Origin: Porphyrobacter sp.
Lineage (GTDB): Bacteria; Pseudomonadota; Alphaproteobacteria; Sphingomonadales; Sphingomonadaceae
DNA: 64,000 bases
Reading direction: 5' to 3'
NCBI GenBank assembly: GCA_027533455.1
Contig: JAPZUC010000001.1
Span: 457,113 to 521,112 of the forward strand
The position numbers were made by a program, and so were the translations under genes. Shown here one piece after another: positions 41,469 through 49,786 of this stretch. The notes under the pieces were generated by a model that worked only from the letters and a program-made list of their open reading frames with translations, was not told the DNA's origin and ran no database searches. Every line of letters starts with the position of its first letter. Positions within the stretch are counted from its first letter, which is position 1.

Positions 41469-42398
41469 TCAGGCTGCGCCGCGCCGGGGTTGAAGCTGCG
41501 AGAGCGCCGCGCGCAGCGGTTCTTGGGGCGAGGTGCGGCGGGGCACGGCCGGAGTTCCGCCGCTCAAAGCCGACATTGCCTTCAGCGCCTCGGCCAGAGC
41601 TGCCTCGCGCGCGGCGAGATCGGCAGGGGTGATGTCGCGGTTTGGCGGAGTTTCGCGGTGCTCGTGCAGGGCGCCGGCAAAGCGTTCGACCATCTCGACC
41701 AGGCTCAGCTCGTTCGTCGGAGTAGCGCGCAGGCGGGCGAGCGCGGCCTGCCCGGGCAGCGGGGGTAGCGGGGGTAGCGGTGCGACCGCGTGAAGTCTGC
41801 GAGCCCGGATGTCGGCGATCGGATCGACGGCGGGCTCTGCAGGCTCGGGCGCGGGAGGCTCGGGTGCCTCCACCTCTGCCGGGATGGCCTCGTGCGCAAT
41901 GTCTTCGACCCAGACGGCATTGCGGCCGGGCAGCTCGGCGAATTGCGCAAGATCAAGCTCGATCGGGGCGGGGGCCGCCGCCGGTTCGGGCCGAGGCTCG
42001 ACCGGATCATCGAGCCGGCGGCTTCCCAGATCCTGTGCGGGATTGATCGGCGTGACCTGCCGCATTGCCAGCTCGACCATCGACGGCTGTTCAGAACGCT
42101 CGACGCGGCTGTGCATTATTGCGCCAAATCCAAACATGGCCGAGCCGAACAACGTGGCCATGACCGCGGCGAACACCGCCTGTCCGACCTCGCCCCAGGT
42201 GCCGAGCAGTGTGCCGTCCAGCACGCCGCCGACCAGTGCATAAGGCATCACCATGATCACCAGTCCGCCGAGCAGCGCCCCCCACACGCCCAGCAACGGA
42301 GCAAAAGCTTTGTGCGTGGCCACCGAGGCCGGGCGATTATTGTCGCTTCTCCTGCGTTCGCGCTGGCTTGCCCGACGATCCTGCTGCCCCGGTTTCAT
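41469..42398 (-). CDS. Hypothetical membrane protein with a Pro/Glu-rich cytoplasmic tail
   Basis: 309 residues. A basic N-terminus (KPGQQDRRASQRERRRSDNNR) precedes two transmembrane helices (about 33-60 and 65-95), then a long low-complexity tail rich in Pro, Ala and Glu with a predicted helical end (ELSLVEMVERFAGALHEHRE). No domain recognised. Adjacent to the glycosyltransferase gene on the same strand. Confidence 0.7.
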   Translation of the reverse strand: MKPGQQDRRASQRERRRSDNNRPASVATHKAFAPLLGVWGALLGGLVIMVMPYALVGGVLDGTLLGTWGEVGQAVFAAVMATLFGSAMFGFGAIMHSRVERSEQPSMVELAMRQVTPINPAQDLGSRRLDDPVEPRPEPAAAPAPIELDLAQFAELPGRNAVWVEDIAHEAIPAEVEAPEPPAPEPAEPAVDPIADIRARRLHAVAPLPPLPPLPGQAALARLRATPTNELSLVEMVERFAGALHEHRETPPNRDITPADLAAREAALAEALKAMSALSGGTPAVPRRTSPQEPLRAALSQLQPRRGAA

Positions 42399-42405
42399 GC
42401 GGCGT

Positions 42406-43659
42406 CTACCCCGTTATCACGGCGGCGCGCGACGCGCTGCCTTGGATGCCACGGGCTACCAAGAGATGGTAAACAGAGAGATAATTTTTCGCATTCGCTG
42501 ACCAGTCATGGCGGGTGCGGACATGGGCAACGCCGCGGTCGCGGATCGCTTCCCAGTCCTCACGGCGTTCGAGCAGCCGGGCGAGTGCGGCGGCGCAGGC
42601 CGCTGGGTCATCGGGCGCGAACAGCGTGCCGGTTTCTCCGTCGGTGATCAACTCGCGATGTCCGCCGACGCTCGATGCAGCGACCAGCCGGCGCTGTGCC
42701 ATCGCCTCTAGCGGCTTCAATGGCGTGACCAGATCGGTGAGCCGCTGCGCCTTTCTGGGATAGGCCAGCACATCGACCAGCGAATAATACCGCTCGACCG
42801 CAGTGTGCGGCACGCGGCCGGTGAAGATCACCGCTTCCGGCTCGGGCAAGGCAGCGGCGGCAGCGTGCCAGCTTGCATCCATCGGCCCTGCCCCGACCAG
42901 CAACAGACGTGCATCGGGGTGCGACTGGCGCAGGATCGGCATTGCGGCGATCAGATCATCGACGCCCTCATAGGCATAGAAGCTGCCGATATAGCCGATC
43001 ACCGGGGCGCCAGGCGCAATGCCCAGCTTGCTTGCCAGCGCATCGTCGCGTGGGGGCGGGTCGCCGAACAGCGACAGGTCGACCCCGTTGGGCATGACAT
43101 TGACCCGCGCCGAAGGAATGCCGCGTGCGACAAGATCAGTCTTCAGGCCCTGGCAGATCGTGAACAGCGCGTCGACGGCTTTGGCGACGCGGGTTTCGAG
43201 CGCCCGGGTGAGGCGATATTTGAGATTGCCTTCGGTGCCTGAAAGGTTGCCGACTGCGGCATCCTCCCAGAAGGCGCGGATTTCATAGACGAAAGGCACG
43301 CCGAGCGCCCGCGCCGCGCGTTCGGCGGCAGCGCCGCACAGCGCAGGGCTGTGGGCGTGGATGATGTCGGGCCGCCATTCTTCGGCCAGCGCGAGGATTG
43401 CGGCGGTGAGCGCCTCGACCTCGCCCATTTCGCGGAAAGGTGCCGGGCCTGAGGGCAGGCCGGGGGTGCGGTGGAAGATCAGCCCGTCGGCCTCCTCGCA
43501 CGGGGCGGTGACTAATGCTTCGAGGTTGTTCCGCTGTCCGGTGATCCCGCGCACCTCCAGTCCGTGCCCCTGCTGCGCTTTCAGGATCGCGCGGGTACGG
43601 AAGGTGTAGCCGCTGTGGAGCGGCAGGGAGTGGTCGAGAACGTGGAGGACGCGGGTCAT
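42406..43659 (-). CDS. Glycosyltransferase, exosortase-A system-associated type
   Basis: 417 residues. GT-B fold of the GT4 class: N-terminal VLHVLDHSLPLHSGYTFRTRAILKAQ with the acceptor-domain motif IIHAHSPALCGAA, and the C-terminal nucleotide-sugar domain VNVMPNGVDLSLFG ... VIGYIGSFYAYEGVDDLI ... LTDLVTPLKPLEAMAQRRLVAASSVGGHRELI (E-x7-E-like). The start LPLHSGYTFR is the hallmark of the PEP-CTERM/exosortase-A-associated glycosyltransferases. No exosortase gene itself is in the window. Confidence 0.85.
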   Translation of the reverse strand: MTRVLHVLDHSLPLHSGYTFRTRAILKAQQGHGLEVRGITGQRNNLEALVTAPCEEADGLIFHRTPGLPSGPAPFREMGEVEALTAAILALAEEWRPDIIHAHSPALCGAAAERAARALGVPFVYEIRAFWEDAAVGNLSGTEGNLKYRLTRALETRVAKAVDALFTICQGLKTDLVARGIPSARVNVMPNGVDLSLFGDPPPRDDALASKLGIAPGAPVIGYIGSFYAYEGVDDLIAAMPILRQSHPDARLLLVGAGPMDASWHAAAAALPEPEAVIFTGRVPHTAVERYYSLVDVLAYPRKAQRLTDLVTPLKPLEAMAQRRLVAASSVGGHRELITDGETGTLFAPDDPAACAAALARLLERREDWEAIRDRGVAHVRTRHDWSANAKNYLSVYHLLVARGIQGSASRAAVITG

Positions 43660-43753
43660 GGGCGCGATGTGTAGCGCCTCGTGCTTAGCGCGGCGTCAAC
43701 TGGAAGCTTGTATTGCTTGCCGGGTATCCCAGTTTTCGGACCTTGCCAGACCC

Positions 43754-44002
43754 ATGATCGATCACTTCGCGCTTGCATTCGGACATGGCCTTCTGGCCAT
43801 CGCGATGCTGCGCCTCGTGATGCGCGCCGGGCTCGATGCCGATCCGCTGATCGGCGAGATCGCCGCCGAGACGATCAGCAAGCGCAAGGTGACCAACGCC
43901 TCCGGACGCAGCGCCGCGCGCCGCGCGCGGCACGGCGTGGGCGATGCCGCCGATCCGGCACCGGGCAACGCAGCGGCAGAGCCGGCAGAACCGCGTGCTT
44001 GA
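43754..44002 (+). CDS. Short hypothetical protein before the ligase gene
   Basis: 82 residues from the ATG at 43754. One possible membrane helix (HFALAFGHGLLAIAMLRLVM) then a basic, Ala-rich tail. Its stop overlaps the ligase start by eight bases, indicating translational coupling. Family not recognised. Confidence 0.6.
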   Translation: MIDHFALAFGHGLLAIAMLRLVMRAGLDADPLIGEIAAETISKRKVTNASGRSAARRARHGVGDAADPAPGNAAAEPAEPRA

Positions 44003-45377
44003 TCTCTTTATCCTGTCCTTCATCGACTATGTGCTGGTGCTCGGCCTCAGGCGCCCGTTCCTGTGGGTGCTGCTGTACGTCTATATCGACATTCTCGCGC
44101 CCCACCGGATCGGCTATACGCTGATCACCACACTGCCGCTGTCGCTTATCGCCTTTGCGGCGGCCTTTGGCGGATGGCTGGCGCTGGACCGCAAGGAGGG
44201 CGCGCGCTTCACCCTGCGGCAGGGCTTGATGCTGGCACTGCTGATCTATTGCTGGTGGAGCACCGGCCACGCCGACTTCCAGGAGGAAGCGCTGCACAAG
44301 TGGGACTGGGTATGGAAGGCGCTGCTGTTCGCGATTTTCCTGCCGCTCACGCTCACCACTCGCGCGCGGATCGAGGGCCTGGCCCTGGTGCTGCTGCTAT
44401 CGGTGGCGACCATCGTGATCGGGACGGGGATGAAGACTATCCTCGGCGGCGGGGGCTACTCCAACCTCAAGTTCTTCGTGAACGACAATAGCGGCATCTA
44501 TGAAAGCTCCACGCTGGCCACGGTGGCGATCGGGTTGATCCCCGTGCTGTGGTGGTTTGTAAAGCACGGCACGATCTTCCGCCCGCACTGGACGGTGACG
44601 GCGTTTGCTGTTGCGCTGACTTTCGCCTGCCTGCTCGTGCCGGTAGGCACCGAGGCGCGTACGGGCCTTTTGTGCATCGCCGCGCTCGCGGTGATGACGC
44701 TGCGCCACACACGACGACGACTGCTGTTCATTGCCGGGGCCGGGGTGCTGGGGCTTACGGCCCTGCCGTTCCTGCCGCAGACCTATTACGATCGCATGGC
44801 GACGATCTTCGCGCCCAGCGGCGACCAGAGCGCCTCGACCCGCATGGCGGTGTGGGAATGGACGCTCGATTATGTCGCGCAGAAACCCTTGGGCGGCGGG
44901 TTCGATGCCTATCGTTCGAACCGCTTTGCCTACACCATGCCGGTCACGAAGACCGAAGGTAATACCACCACGGTCACCTATCAGGAGGTCGAGGACAAGG
45001 CGCGTGCCTATCACTCTTCGGTGTTCGAGATGCTGGGCGAACAGGGCTGGCCGGGTCTGGCTTTGTGGCTGATCCTGCATGCGCTGGGCCTGTGGCAGAT
45101 GGAGCGGCTCCAGCGTCGCTGGAAGACAGCCGGGGACGAAGCGACCCGCTGGATCGCGCCGCTCGCTGCGGCCTTGCAGTCCGGCGCAGTCATCTATCTG
45201 GGCGGCGCGCTGTTCCAGGGGATCGCATACCAGCCGGTGATGGTGATGCTGGTGGGCCTCCAGATCGGGCTCCATTCCTATTGCCTTCGGATCGATTCGG
45301 TTCGCCCCGCGCCCGGCCCCAGAGCCTCGCGCAAGACCGCCACCTCCGGTACAATCCAAGGTGCCGTAGCGGCATAA
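43995..45377 (+). CDS. O-antigen ligase-like protein, exosortase-A system-associated
   Basis: 460 residues from a GTG at 43995. Ten or more transmembrane helices and the Wzy/WaaL core with a large periplasmic loop (DRMATIFAPSGDQSASTRMAVWEWTLDYVAQKPLGGGFDAYRSNRF). The N-terminus (FILSFIDYVLVLGLRRPFLWVLLYVYIDILAPHRIGY) matches the putative O-glycosylation ligase associated with exosortase A. It lies divergent to the glycosyltransferase, pointing to a surface glycan or exopolysaccharide module split from its exosortase locus. Confidence 0.85.
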   Translation: MLDLFILSFIDYVLVLGLRRPFLWVLLYVYIDILAPHRIGYTLITTLPLSLIAFAAAFGGWLALDRKEGARFTLRQGLMLALLIYCWWSTGHADFQEEALHKWDWVWKALLFAIFLPLTLTTRARIEGLALVLLLSVATIVIGTGMKTILGGGGYSNLKFFVNDNSGIYESSTLATVAIGLIPVLWWFVKHGTIFRPHWTVTAFAVALTFACLLVPVGTEARTGLLCIAALAVMTLRHTRRRLLFIAGAGVLGLTALPFLPQTYYDRMATIFAPSGDQSASTRMAVWEWTLDYVAQKPLGGGFDAYRSNRFAYTMPVTKTEGNTTTVTYQEVEDKARAYHSSVFEMLGEQGWPGLALWLILHALGLWQMERLQRRWKTAGDEATRWIAPLAAALQSGAVIYLGGALFQGIAYQPVMVMLVGLQIGLHSYCLRIDSVRPAPGPRASRKTATSGTIQGAVAA

Positions 45378-45490
45378 GGCGGCTGATGCTGGGGACGTTG
45401 CGCTCCCCCTTGTGTTGCGCCATGTAGCCCTTCGCAAACGCAAGCGCGGCGGGCACGGGATCTCGCCGCCGGCAAGCAAGGAGGAAGCCC

Positions 45491-45940
45491 ATGAACCCCC
45501 AGGAATTGGCCGCAAAAGTCGGCGAGCATATCGGCACCAGCGAATGGGTCGAAATGAGCCAGGAGCGCATCAACCAGTTTGCCGAGGCGACCGGTGACCA
45601 CCAGTTCATCCACGTCAACGAAGAGATGGCCAAGATGACCCCGTTCGGCGGGACCATTGCCCACGGCTTCCTGACGCTCTCGATGATCCCCTATCTCGGC
45701 GCTCAGGGCGGCGCGCCGCGCATTGATGGCGTGAAGATGGGCGTCAACTACGGCGGCAACAAGACTCGCTTCATCGCTCCGGTTCGTGCCGGCAAGCGCA
45801 TCCGCGGCCACTGGAAGCTCACCGAAATGGTCGAGAAGCGCCCCGGCCAGTGGCAGCAGACCTGCGAGATCACCATCGAGATCGAAGGCGAGGACAAGCC
45901 GGCCCTGATGGCCGAGTGGATCACGCAGTACTTCGTGTGA
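45491..45940 (+). CDS. MaoC-family (R)-specific enoyl-CoA hydratase-like protein
   Basis: 149 residues. Hot-dog fold. The hydratase-2 motif is present as FAEATGDHQFIHVNEEMAKMTPFGGTIAHGFLTLSMIP, with the catalytic Asp and His in GDHQFIH. A ribosome site (AAGGAGGAAG) precedes the ATG. Acts on CoA thioesters, probably in fatty-acid breakdown, in line with the thiolase gene following. Confidence 0.9.
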   Translation: MNPQELAAKVGEHIGTSEWVEMSQERINQFAEATGDHQFIHVNEEMAKMTPFGGTIAHGFLTLSMIPYLGAQGGAPRIDGVKMGVNYGGNKTRFIAPVRAGKRIRGHWKLTEMVEKRPGQWQQTCEITIEIEGEDKPALMAEWITQYFV

Positions 45941-45943
45941 TCG

Positions 45944-45965
45944 CCCGGGGCCGCCCGGCCCCGGG
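45944..45965 (+). terminator. GC hairpin after the maoC-like gene
   Basis: CCCGGGGCCG (45944-45953) pairs perfectly with CGGCCCCGGG (45956-45965), starting three bases after the stop codon. No T-run. Confidence 0.5.
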
Positions 45966-46000
45966 CCCTCTCCTGACATGACCCACCCATGACATGAACA

Positions 46001-46022
46001 GGCCCCGCCCCCGCGCGGGGCC
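46001..46022 (+). terminator. Second hairpin before the thiolase gene
   Basis: GGCCCCGC (46001-46008) pairs with GCGGGGCC (46015-46022). With the hairpin at 45944 it separates the maoC-like gene from the thiolase gene. No T-run. Confidence 0.45.
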
Positions 46023-46052
46023 TCACTCACGACAATCAAGGATACCCCCATC

Positions 46053-47234
46053 ATGGCACGTGACGCCGTTATCGTTTCCACCGCCCGCACGCCCATCGGC
46101 CGTGCCTACAAGGGCGCTTTCAACGCCACCCCCGGCGCCACCCTCGGCGCGCTGAGCCTTGCCCCCGCGATTGAACGCGCCGGGATCGAAGCCGGCCAGA
46201 TCGACGATGTGGTGTGGGGCGCTGTCCTCACGCAAGGGACCCAGGCCGGCAACATCGCCCGCCAGGTCGCGCTGCGCGCCGGTTGCCCCGTGGGCGTCTC
46301 GGCCCAGACCATCGACCGCCAGTGCTCCTCGGGCCTGATGGCGATTGCGACGGCGGCCAAGCAGATCATCGTCGACAACATGGATATCGTCGTCGGCGGC
46401 GGTCAGGATTCGATCTCGATGGTGCAGACGCCGGAAATGCGCGTTGCCCCCGACCGCTCGCTTATTGCGATGCACAAGGACGTCTACATGCCGATGCTCG
46501 GTACCGCCGAGACCGTTGCCAAGCGTTATAACATCAGCCGCGATGCCCAGGACGAATACGCCTACCAGTCGCAGATGCGCACCGCCGCCGCACAGGCCGC
46601 GGGCAAGTTCGATGATGAAATCGTTCCTGTCACGACCACGATGAACGTGGTCGACAAGGAGACGAAGGAAGTCAGCCAGGTCGAATTCACTCTCACCAAG
46701 GATGAGGGTAACCGCCCCGAAACCACGCTGGAAGGCCTCCAGATCCTCAATCCGGTGATGGGGCCGGGCATGAACATCACCGCCGGCAATGCCTCGCAGC
46801 TGTCGGACGGCTCCTCGGCCGCGGTGCTGATGGAAGCCAAGCTGGCCGAACAGAAGGGCCTCCAGCCGCTCGGCCGCTATGTCGGCATGGCGGTCGCGGG
46901 CACCGAGCCTGACGAGATGGGCATCGGCCCGGTCTTTGCGATCCCGAAGCTGCTCAAACAGACCGGCCTCAAGATGGACGACATCGGCCTGTGGGAGCTG
47001 AACGAGGCCTTCGCAGTGCAGGTGCTCTACTGCCGCGACACGCTCGGCATCGATAACGACATCCTCAATGTCAGCGGCGGCTCGATCTCGATCGGCCACC
47101 CCTATGGCATGACCGGCGCACGCTGCACCGGCCACGCGCTGATCGAAGGCAAGCGCCGCGGCGCCAAGTATGTCGTCGTCACGATGTGCGTTGGTGGCGG
47201 TATCGGGGCAGCTGGTCTCTTCGAGGTGTTCTGA
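46053..47234 (+). CDS. Acetyl-CoA C-acyltransferase (thiolase)
   Basis: 393 residues. Cleaves or forms beta-ketoacyl-CoA. The acyl-accepting cysteine is in [13 protein letters not shown], the histidine in [12 protein letters not shown], and the second catalytic cysteine in [23 protein letters not shown] is also intact. Closest to FadA-type degradative thiolases, but a biosynthetic role cannot be excluded by sequence alone. Confidence 0.94.
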   Translation: MARDAVIVSTARTPIGRAYKGAFNATPGATLGALSLAPAIERAGIEAGQIDDVVWGAVLTQGTQAGNIARQVALRAGCPVGVSAQTIDRQCSSGLMAIATAAKQIIVDNMDIVVGGGQDSISMVQTPEMRVAPDRSLIAMHKDVYMPMLGTAETVAKRYNISRDAQDEYAYQSQMRTAAAQAAGKFDDEIVPVTTTMNVVDKETKEVSQVEFTLTKDEGNRPETTLEGLQILNPVMGPGMNITAGNASQLSDGSSAAVLMEAKLAEQKGLQPLGRYVGMAVAGTEPDEMGIGPVFAIPKLLKQTGLKMDDIGLWELNEAFAVQVLYCRDTLGIDNDILNVSGGSISIGHPYGMTGARCTGHALIEGKRRGAKYVVVTMCVGGGIGAAGLFEVF

Positions 47235-47289
47235 TCGGAACAATTTTCCGCGTCGGCGCTAGCGCCCGTCCCCAACCAAGGAGACAGGC

Positions 47290-47808
47290 ATGGCGACCGA
47301 CGCGGAAATCCGTTCGAAGTTCTGGAAGGCGCTGAAAAGCGACATGACGATGTTCCTCGGCCTGGCCGAGGGCGAGGACGGCCACGCCCGTCCGATGACC
47401 GCGCAGCTCGAGGACGAGCTTTACGAGGATGGCGAATACAGCGGCCCGCTGTGGTTCTTCACCGCCACTGACAACAATCTCTACCGCCAGATCCAGCAAG
47501 TCGAACTGGCTGGAGACGAGCCGCGCGCGATGGCGCACTTTGTCGCAAAAGGGCACGACGTCTGGGCGACGGTACACGGCAGCCTGACCACCACTCGCGA
47601 CCGCGCCATCATCGACCGGCTGTGGAACCGCTTCGTCGCGGCCTGCTACGAAGGCAAAGACGATCCCAAGATCGCCCTCATTCGCCTTGATCCCGAAGAC
47701 GCCGAAATCTGGATTGACGCATCATCGCTGGTGGCTGGCATCAAGATGCTCATGGGGATCGACCCCAAGAAGGACTATGAAGGCAAGGTCGCCGAATTGC
47801 GGTTGTAG
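47290..47808 (+). CDS. Pyridoxamine 5'-phosphate oxidase-like general stress protein
   Basis: 172 residues. Split-barrel flavin-binding fold of the general stress protein 26 group: DMTMFLGLAEGEDGHARPMTAQLE, GPLWFFTATDNNLYRQIQ, HDVWATVHGSLTTTRDRAIIDRLWN and the closing DAEIWIDASSLVAGIKMLMG. Probably binds FMN or a flavin; not the genuine PdxH enzyme. A good ribosome site (AAGGAGA) precedes the ATG. Confidence 0.87.
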   Translation: MATDAEIRSKFWKALKSDMTMFLGLAEGEDGHARPMTAQLEDELYEDGEYSGPLWFFTATDNNLYRQIQQVELAGDEPRAMAHFVAKGHDVWATVHGSLTTTRDRAIIDRLWNRFVAACYEGKDDPKIALIRLDPEDAEIWIDASSLVAGIKMLMGIDPKKDYEGKVAELRL

Positions 47809-47922
47809 GCCGGCAGCATCGTGATCCGCCTGCCCCCGCGCAGGCGTCCGACGGTGAGGGGAGGGGGGATATGTCGCCGCCTGCCCTTGCCCCGGCGCGC
47901 CGCTTGGGGAATCCCTTGGCGC

Positions 47923-48477
47923 ATGGCGATTCTCTCCGACAAATGGATCCGCGCTCAGGCGCTCGAACACGGCATGATCGAGCCTTTCGTCGAAGCCCAG
48001 CGGCGCGACGGGGTGATCTCTTATGGACTCTCGTCCTACGGCTACGACGCCCGCGTGGCGCCCGAGTTCAAGATCTTCACCAATGTCGACTCATCCGTAG
48101 TCGATCCCAAGCAGTTCGATCCCAAGAGCTTCGTCGACCGCGAGACCGACGTTTGCATCATCCCGCCCAATTCCTTCGCGCTGGCCCGCACGGTCGAATA
48201 TTTCCGCGTGCCGGAAGATGTGCTGGTTATCTGCCTCGGCAAGAGCACCTACGCGCGCTGCGGGATCATCGTGAATGTCACCCCGCTGGAGCCGGGCTGG
48301 GAGGGCCACGTGACGCTGGAATTCAGCAACACCACGCCGTTGCCGGCCAAGATCTACGCCAATGAAGGCGCGTGCCAGTTCCTGTTCCTCAAGGGCAATG
48401 AACGCTGCGAGACCAGCTACAAGGACCGCGCCGGCAAATATATGGGCCAGCGCGGGGTGACGCTGCCGCGGCTCTAG
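47923..48477 (+). CDS. dcd: dCTP deaminase
   Basis: 184 residues from the ATG at 47923 ([10 protein letters not shown]). Converts dCTP to dUTP. Characteristic blocks: [99 protein letters not shown], and the C-terminal [19 protein letters not shown]. Full length. Confidence 0.97.
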   Translation: MAILSDKWIRAQALEHGMIEPFVEAQRRDGVISYGLSSYGYDARVAPEFKIFTNVDSSVVDPKQFDPKSFVDRETDVCIIPPNSFALARTVEYFRVPEDVLVICLGKSTYARCGIIVNVTPLEPGWEGHVTLEFSNTTPLPAKIYANEGACQFLFLKGNERCETSYKDRAGKYMGQRGVTLPRL

Positions 48478-48535
48478 CCGGGCTCTGGACTCAGGCCCCT
48501 CCCTCGCGCATCACGATGCGCAAAGGAGACCAAGC

Positions 48536-49711
48536 ATGAGCACCCGCGAATTCGATATCATCGTCTATGGCGCAACCGGTTACACCGGGCGGCTGGTGGC
48601 GGAGTATCTGGCTCACCACTACGCCGGACGCGCCGACGCGCCCAAGTGGGCGATGGCTGGCCGCAGCCTCGCCAAGCTTGAGGAAGTGCGCGATGAAATC
48701 CGAGCGCCCGCTTCGACCCCGCTGGTGGTCGCCAATGCCGAGGACGACGCTGATCTGGAAGCCATGTGCCAGCGCACCAAGGTCGTGCTCACCACAGTCG
48801 GCCCTTACCAGCTCTACGGCGACAAGCTCGTCGCCGCCTGCGTCAAGACCGGCACCGACTATGCCGACCTGTGCGGCGAGCCGGCATGGATGGCCGAGAA
48901 GATCGCCGAGCATCAGGCCGCCGCCGAAGCCAGCGGTGCGCGCATCTGTTTCTCGAGCGGCTTCGATTCGATCCCCTTCGATCTCGGCGTGATGATGACG
49001 CAGAAGGCCTGCGTCGAGAAGTTCGGCAAGCCCGCCCCCCGCATCCGCGGCCGTGTGCGCGCGATGCAGGGCACGTTTTCGGGCGGCACTGCGGCGAGCC
49101 TCGGTGCGACGATGAAGGCCGCGGCGAAAAGCCCCTCGCTCATCAATGTGCTGCGAAATCCCTTCGCGCTGACGCCGGGGTTTGACGGGCCGGATCAGCC
49201 TTCGGGCATGATCCCCAGCTATGAGGACGATCTCGGCAAGTGGTCGGCGCCCTTCGTTATGGCGCCGATCAACACCAAGAACGTGCACCGCACCAACTTC
49301 CTGCTCGGCCACCCCTATGGCGCGGATTTCCAGTATGACGAGATGATGCTGACCAGCCCCGGAGAAGCGGGCAAGGCGGCGGCCAATGCTGCGCTGGAAT
49401 TCATGAAGAATCCCTTCGGCGCCAAGCCCCCCAAGCCCGGCGAAGGCCCGACCAAGGAAGAGCGCGAGAACGGCTTCTACGATGTCGTCTTCGTCGCCGA
49501 CATGGCTGACGGTGGCCGCCTCCAGTTCGGGGTCAAGGGTCGCTATGATCCGGGTTATGGCTCGACCAGCCGGATGCTGTCGGAAACGGGCATCGCGCTG
49601 CTGTCCTGCACCAAGCCGGGCGGGATCGGCACCCCGGGGAGCTTCCTTGGCGAAGACCTCGTCAAGCGGCTGGAAGAGCACGCCGAACTGACCTTCGCTG
49701 TAGAAGGCTGA
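48536..49711 (+). CDS. Saccharopine dehydrogenase-like NADP-binding oxidoreductase (enoyl reductase type)
   Basis: 391 residues. N-terminal Rossmann fold FDIIVYGATGYTGRLVAEYLAHHY and the conserved TTVGPYQLYGDKLVAACVKTGTDYADLCGEPAWM. This subgroup resembles mycobacterial trans-acting enoyl reductases rather than true lysine-pathway enzymes. The C-terminal part (VVFVADMADGGRLQFGVKGRYDPGYGSTSRMLSE) is also typical. Ribosome site AAAGGAGA precedes the ATG. Substrate unknown, probably a lipid-linked intermediate. Confidence 0.87.
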   Translation: MSTREFDIIVYGATGYTGRLVAEYLAHHYAGRADAPKWAMAGRSLAKLEEVRDEIRAPASTPLVVANAEDDADLEAMCQRTKVVLTTVGPYQLYGDKLVAACVKTGTDYADLCGEPAWMAEKIAEHQAAAEASGARICFSSGFDSIPFDLGVMMTQKACVEKFGKPAPRIRGRVRAMQGTFSGGTAASLGATMKAAAKSPSLINVLRNPFALTPGFDGPDQPSGMIPSYEDDLGKWSAPFVMAPINTKNVHRTNFLLGHPYGADFQYDEMMLTSPGEAGKAAANAALEFMKNPFGAKPPKPGEGPTKEERENGFYDVVFVADMADGGRLQFGVKGRYDPGYGSTSRMLSETGIALLSCTKPGGIGTPGSFLGEDLVKRLEEHAELTFAVEG

Positions 49712-49720
49712 AATGCAAAA

Positions 49721-49749
49721 GGGGCAGTCGGCGCATGACCGGCTGCCCC
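49721..49749. terminator. Bidirectional terminator
   Basis: An 11-bp stem (GGGGCAGTCGG at 49721-49731 against CCGGCTGCCCC at 49739-49749, one G-T pair). Four T follow on the minus strand and two on the plus strand. Shared by the convergent reductase and TonB receptor genes. Confidence 0.75.
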
Positions 49750-49786
49750 CTTGCGACCCTGGCGCAGGGCGCGGGCCCGAGCGTCT

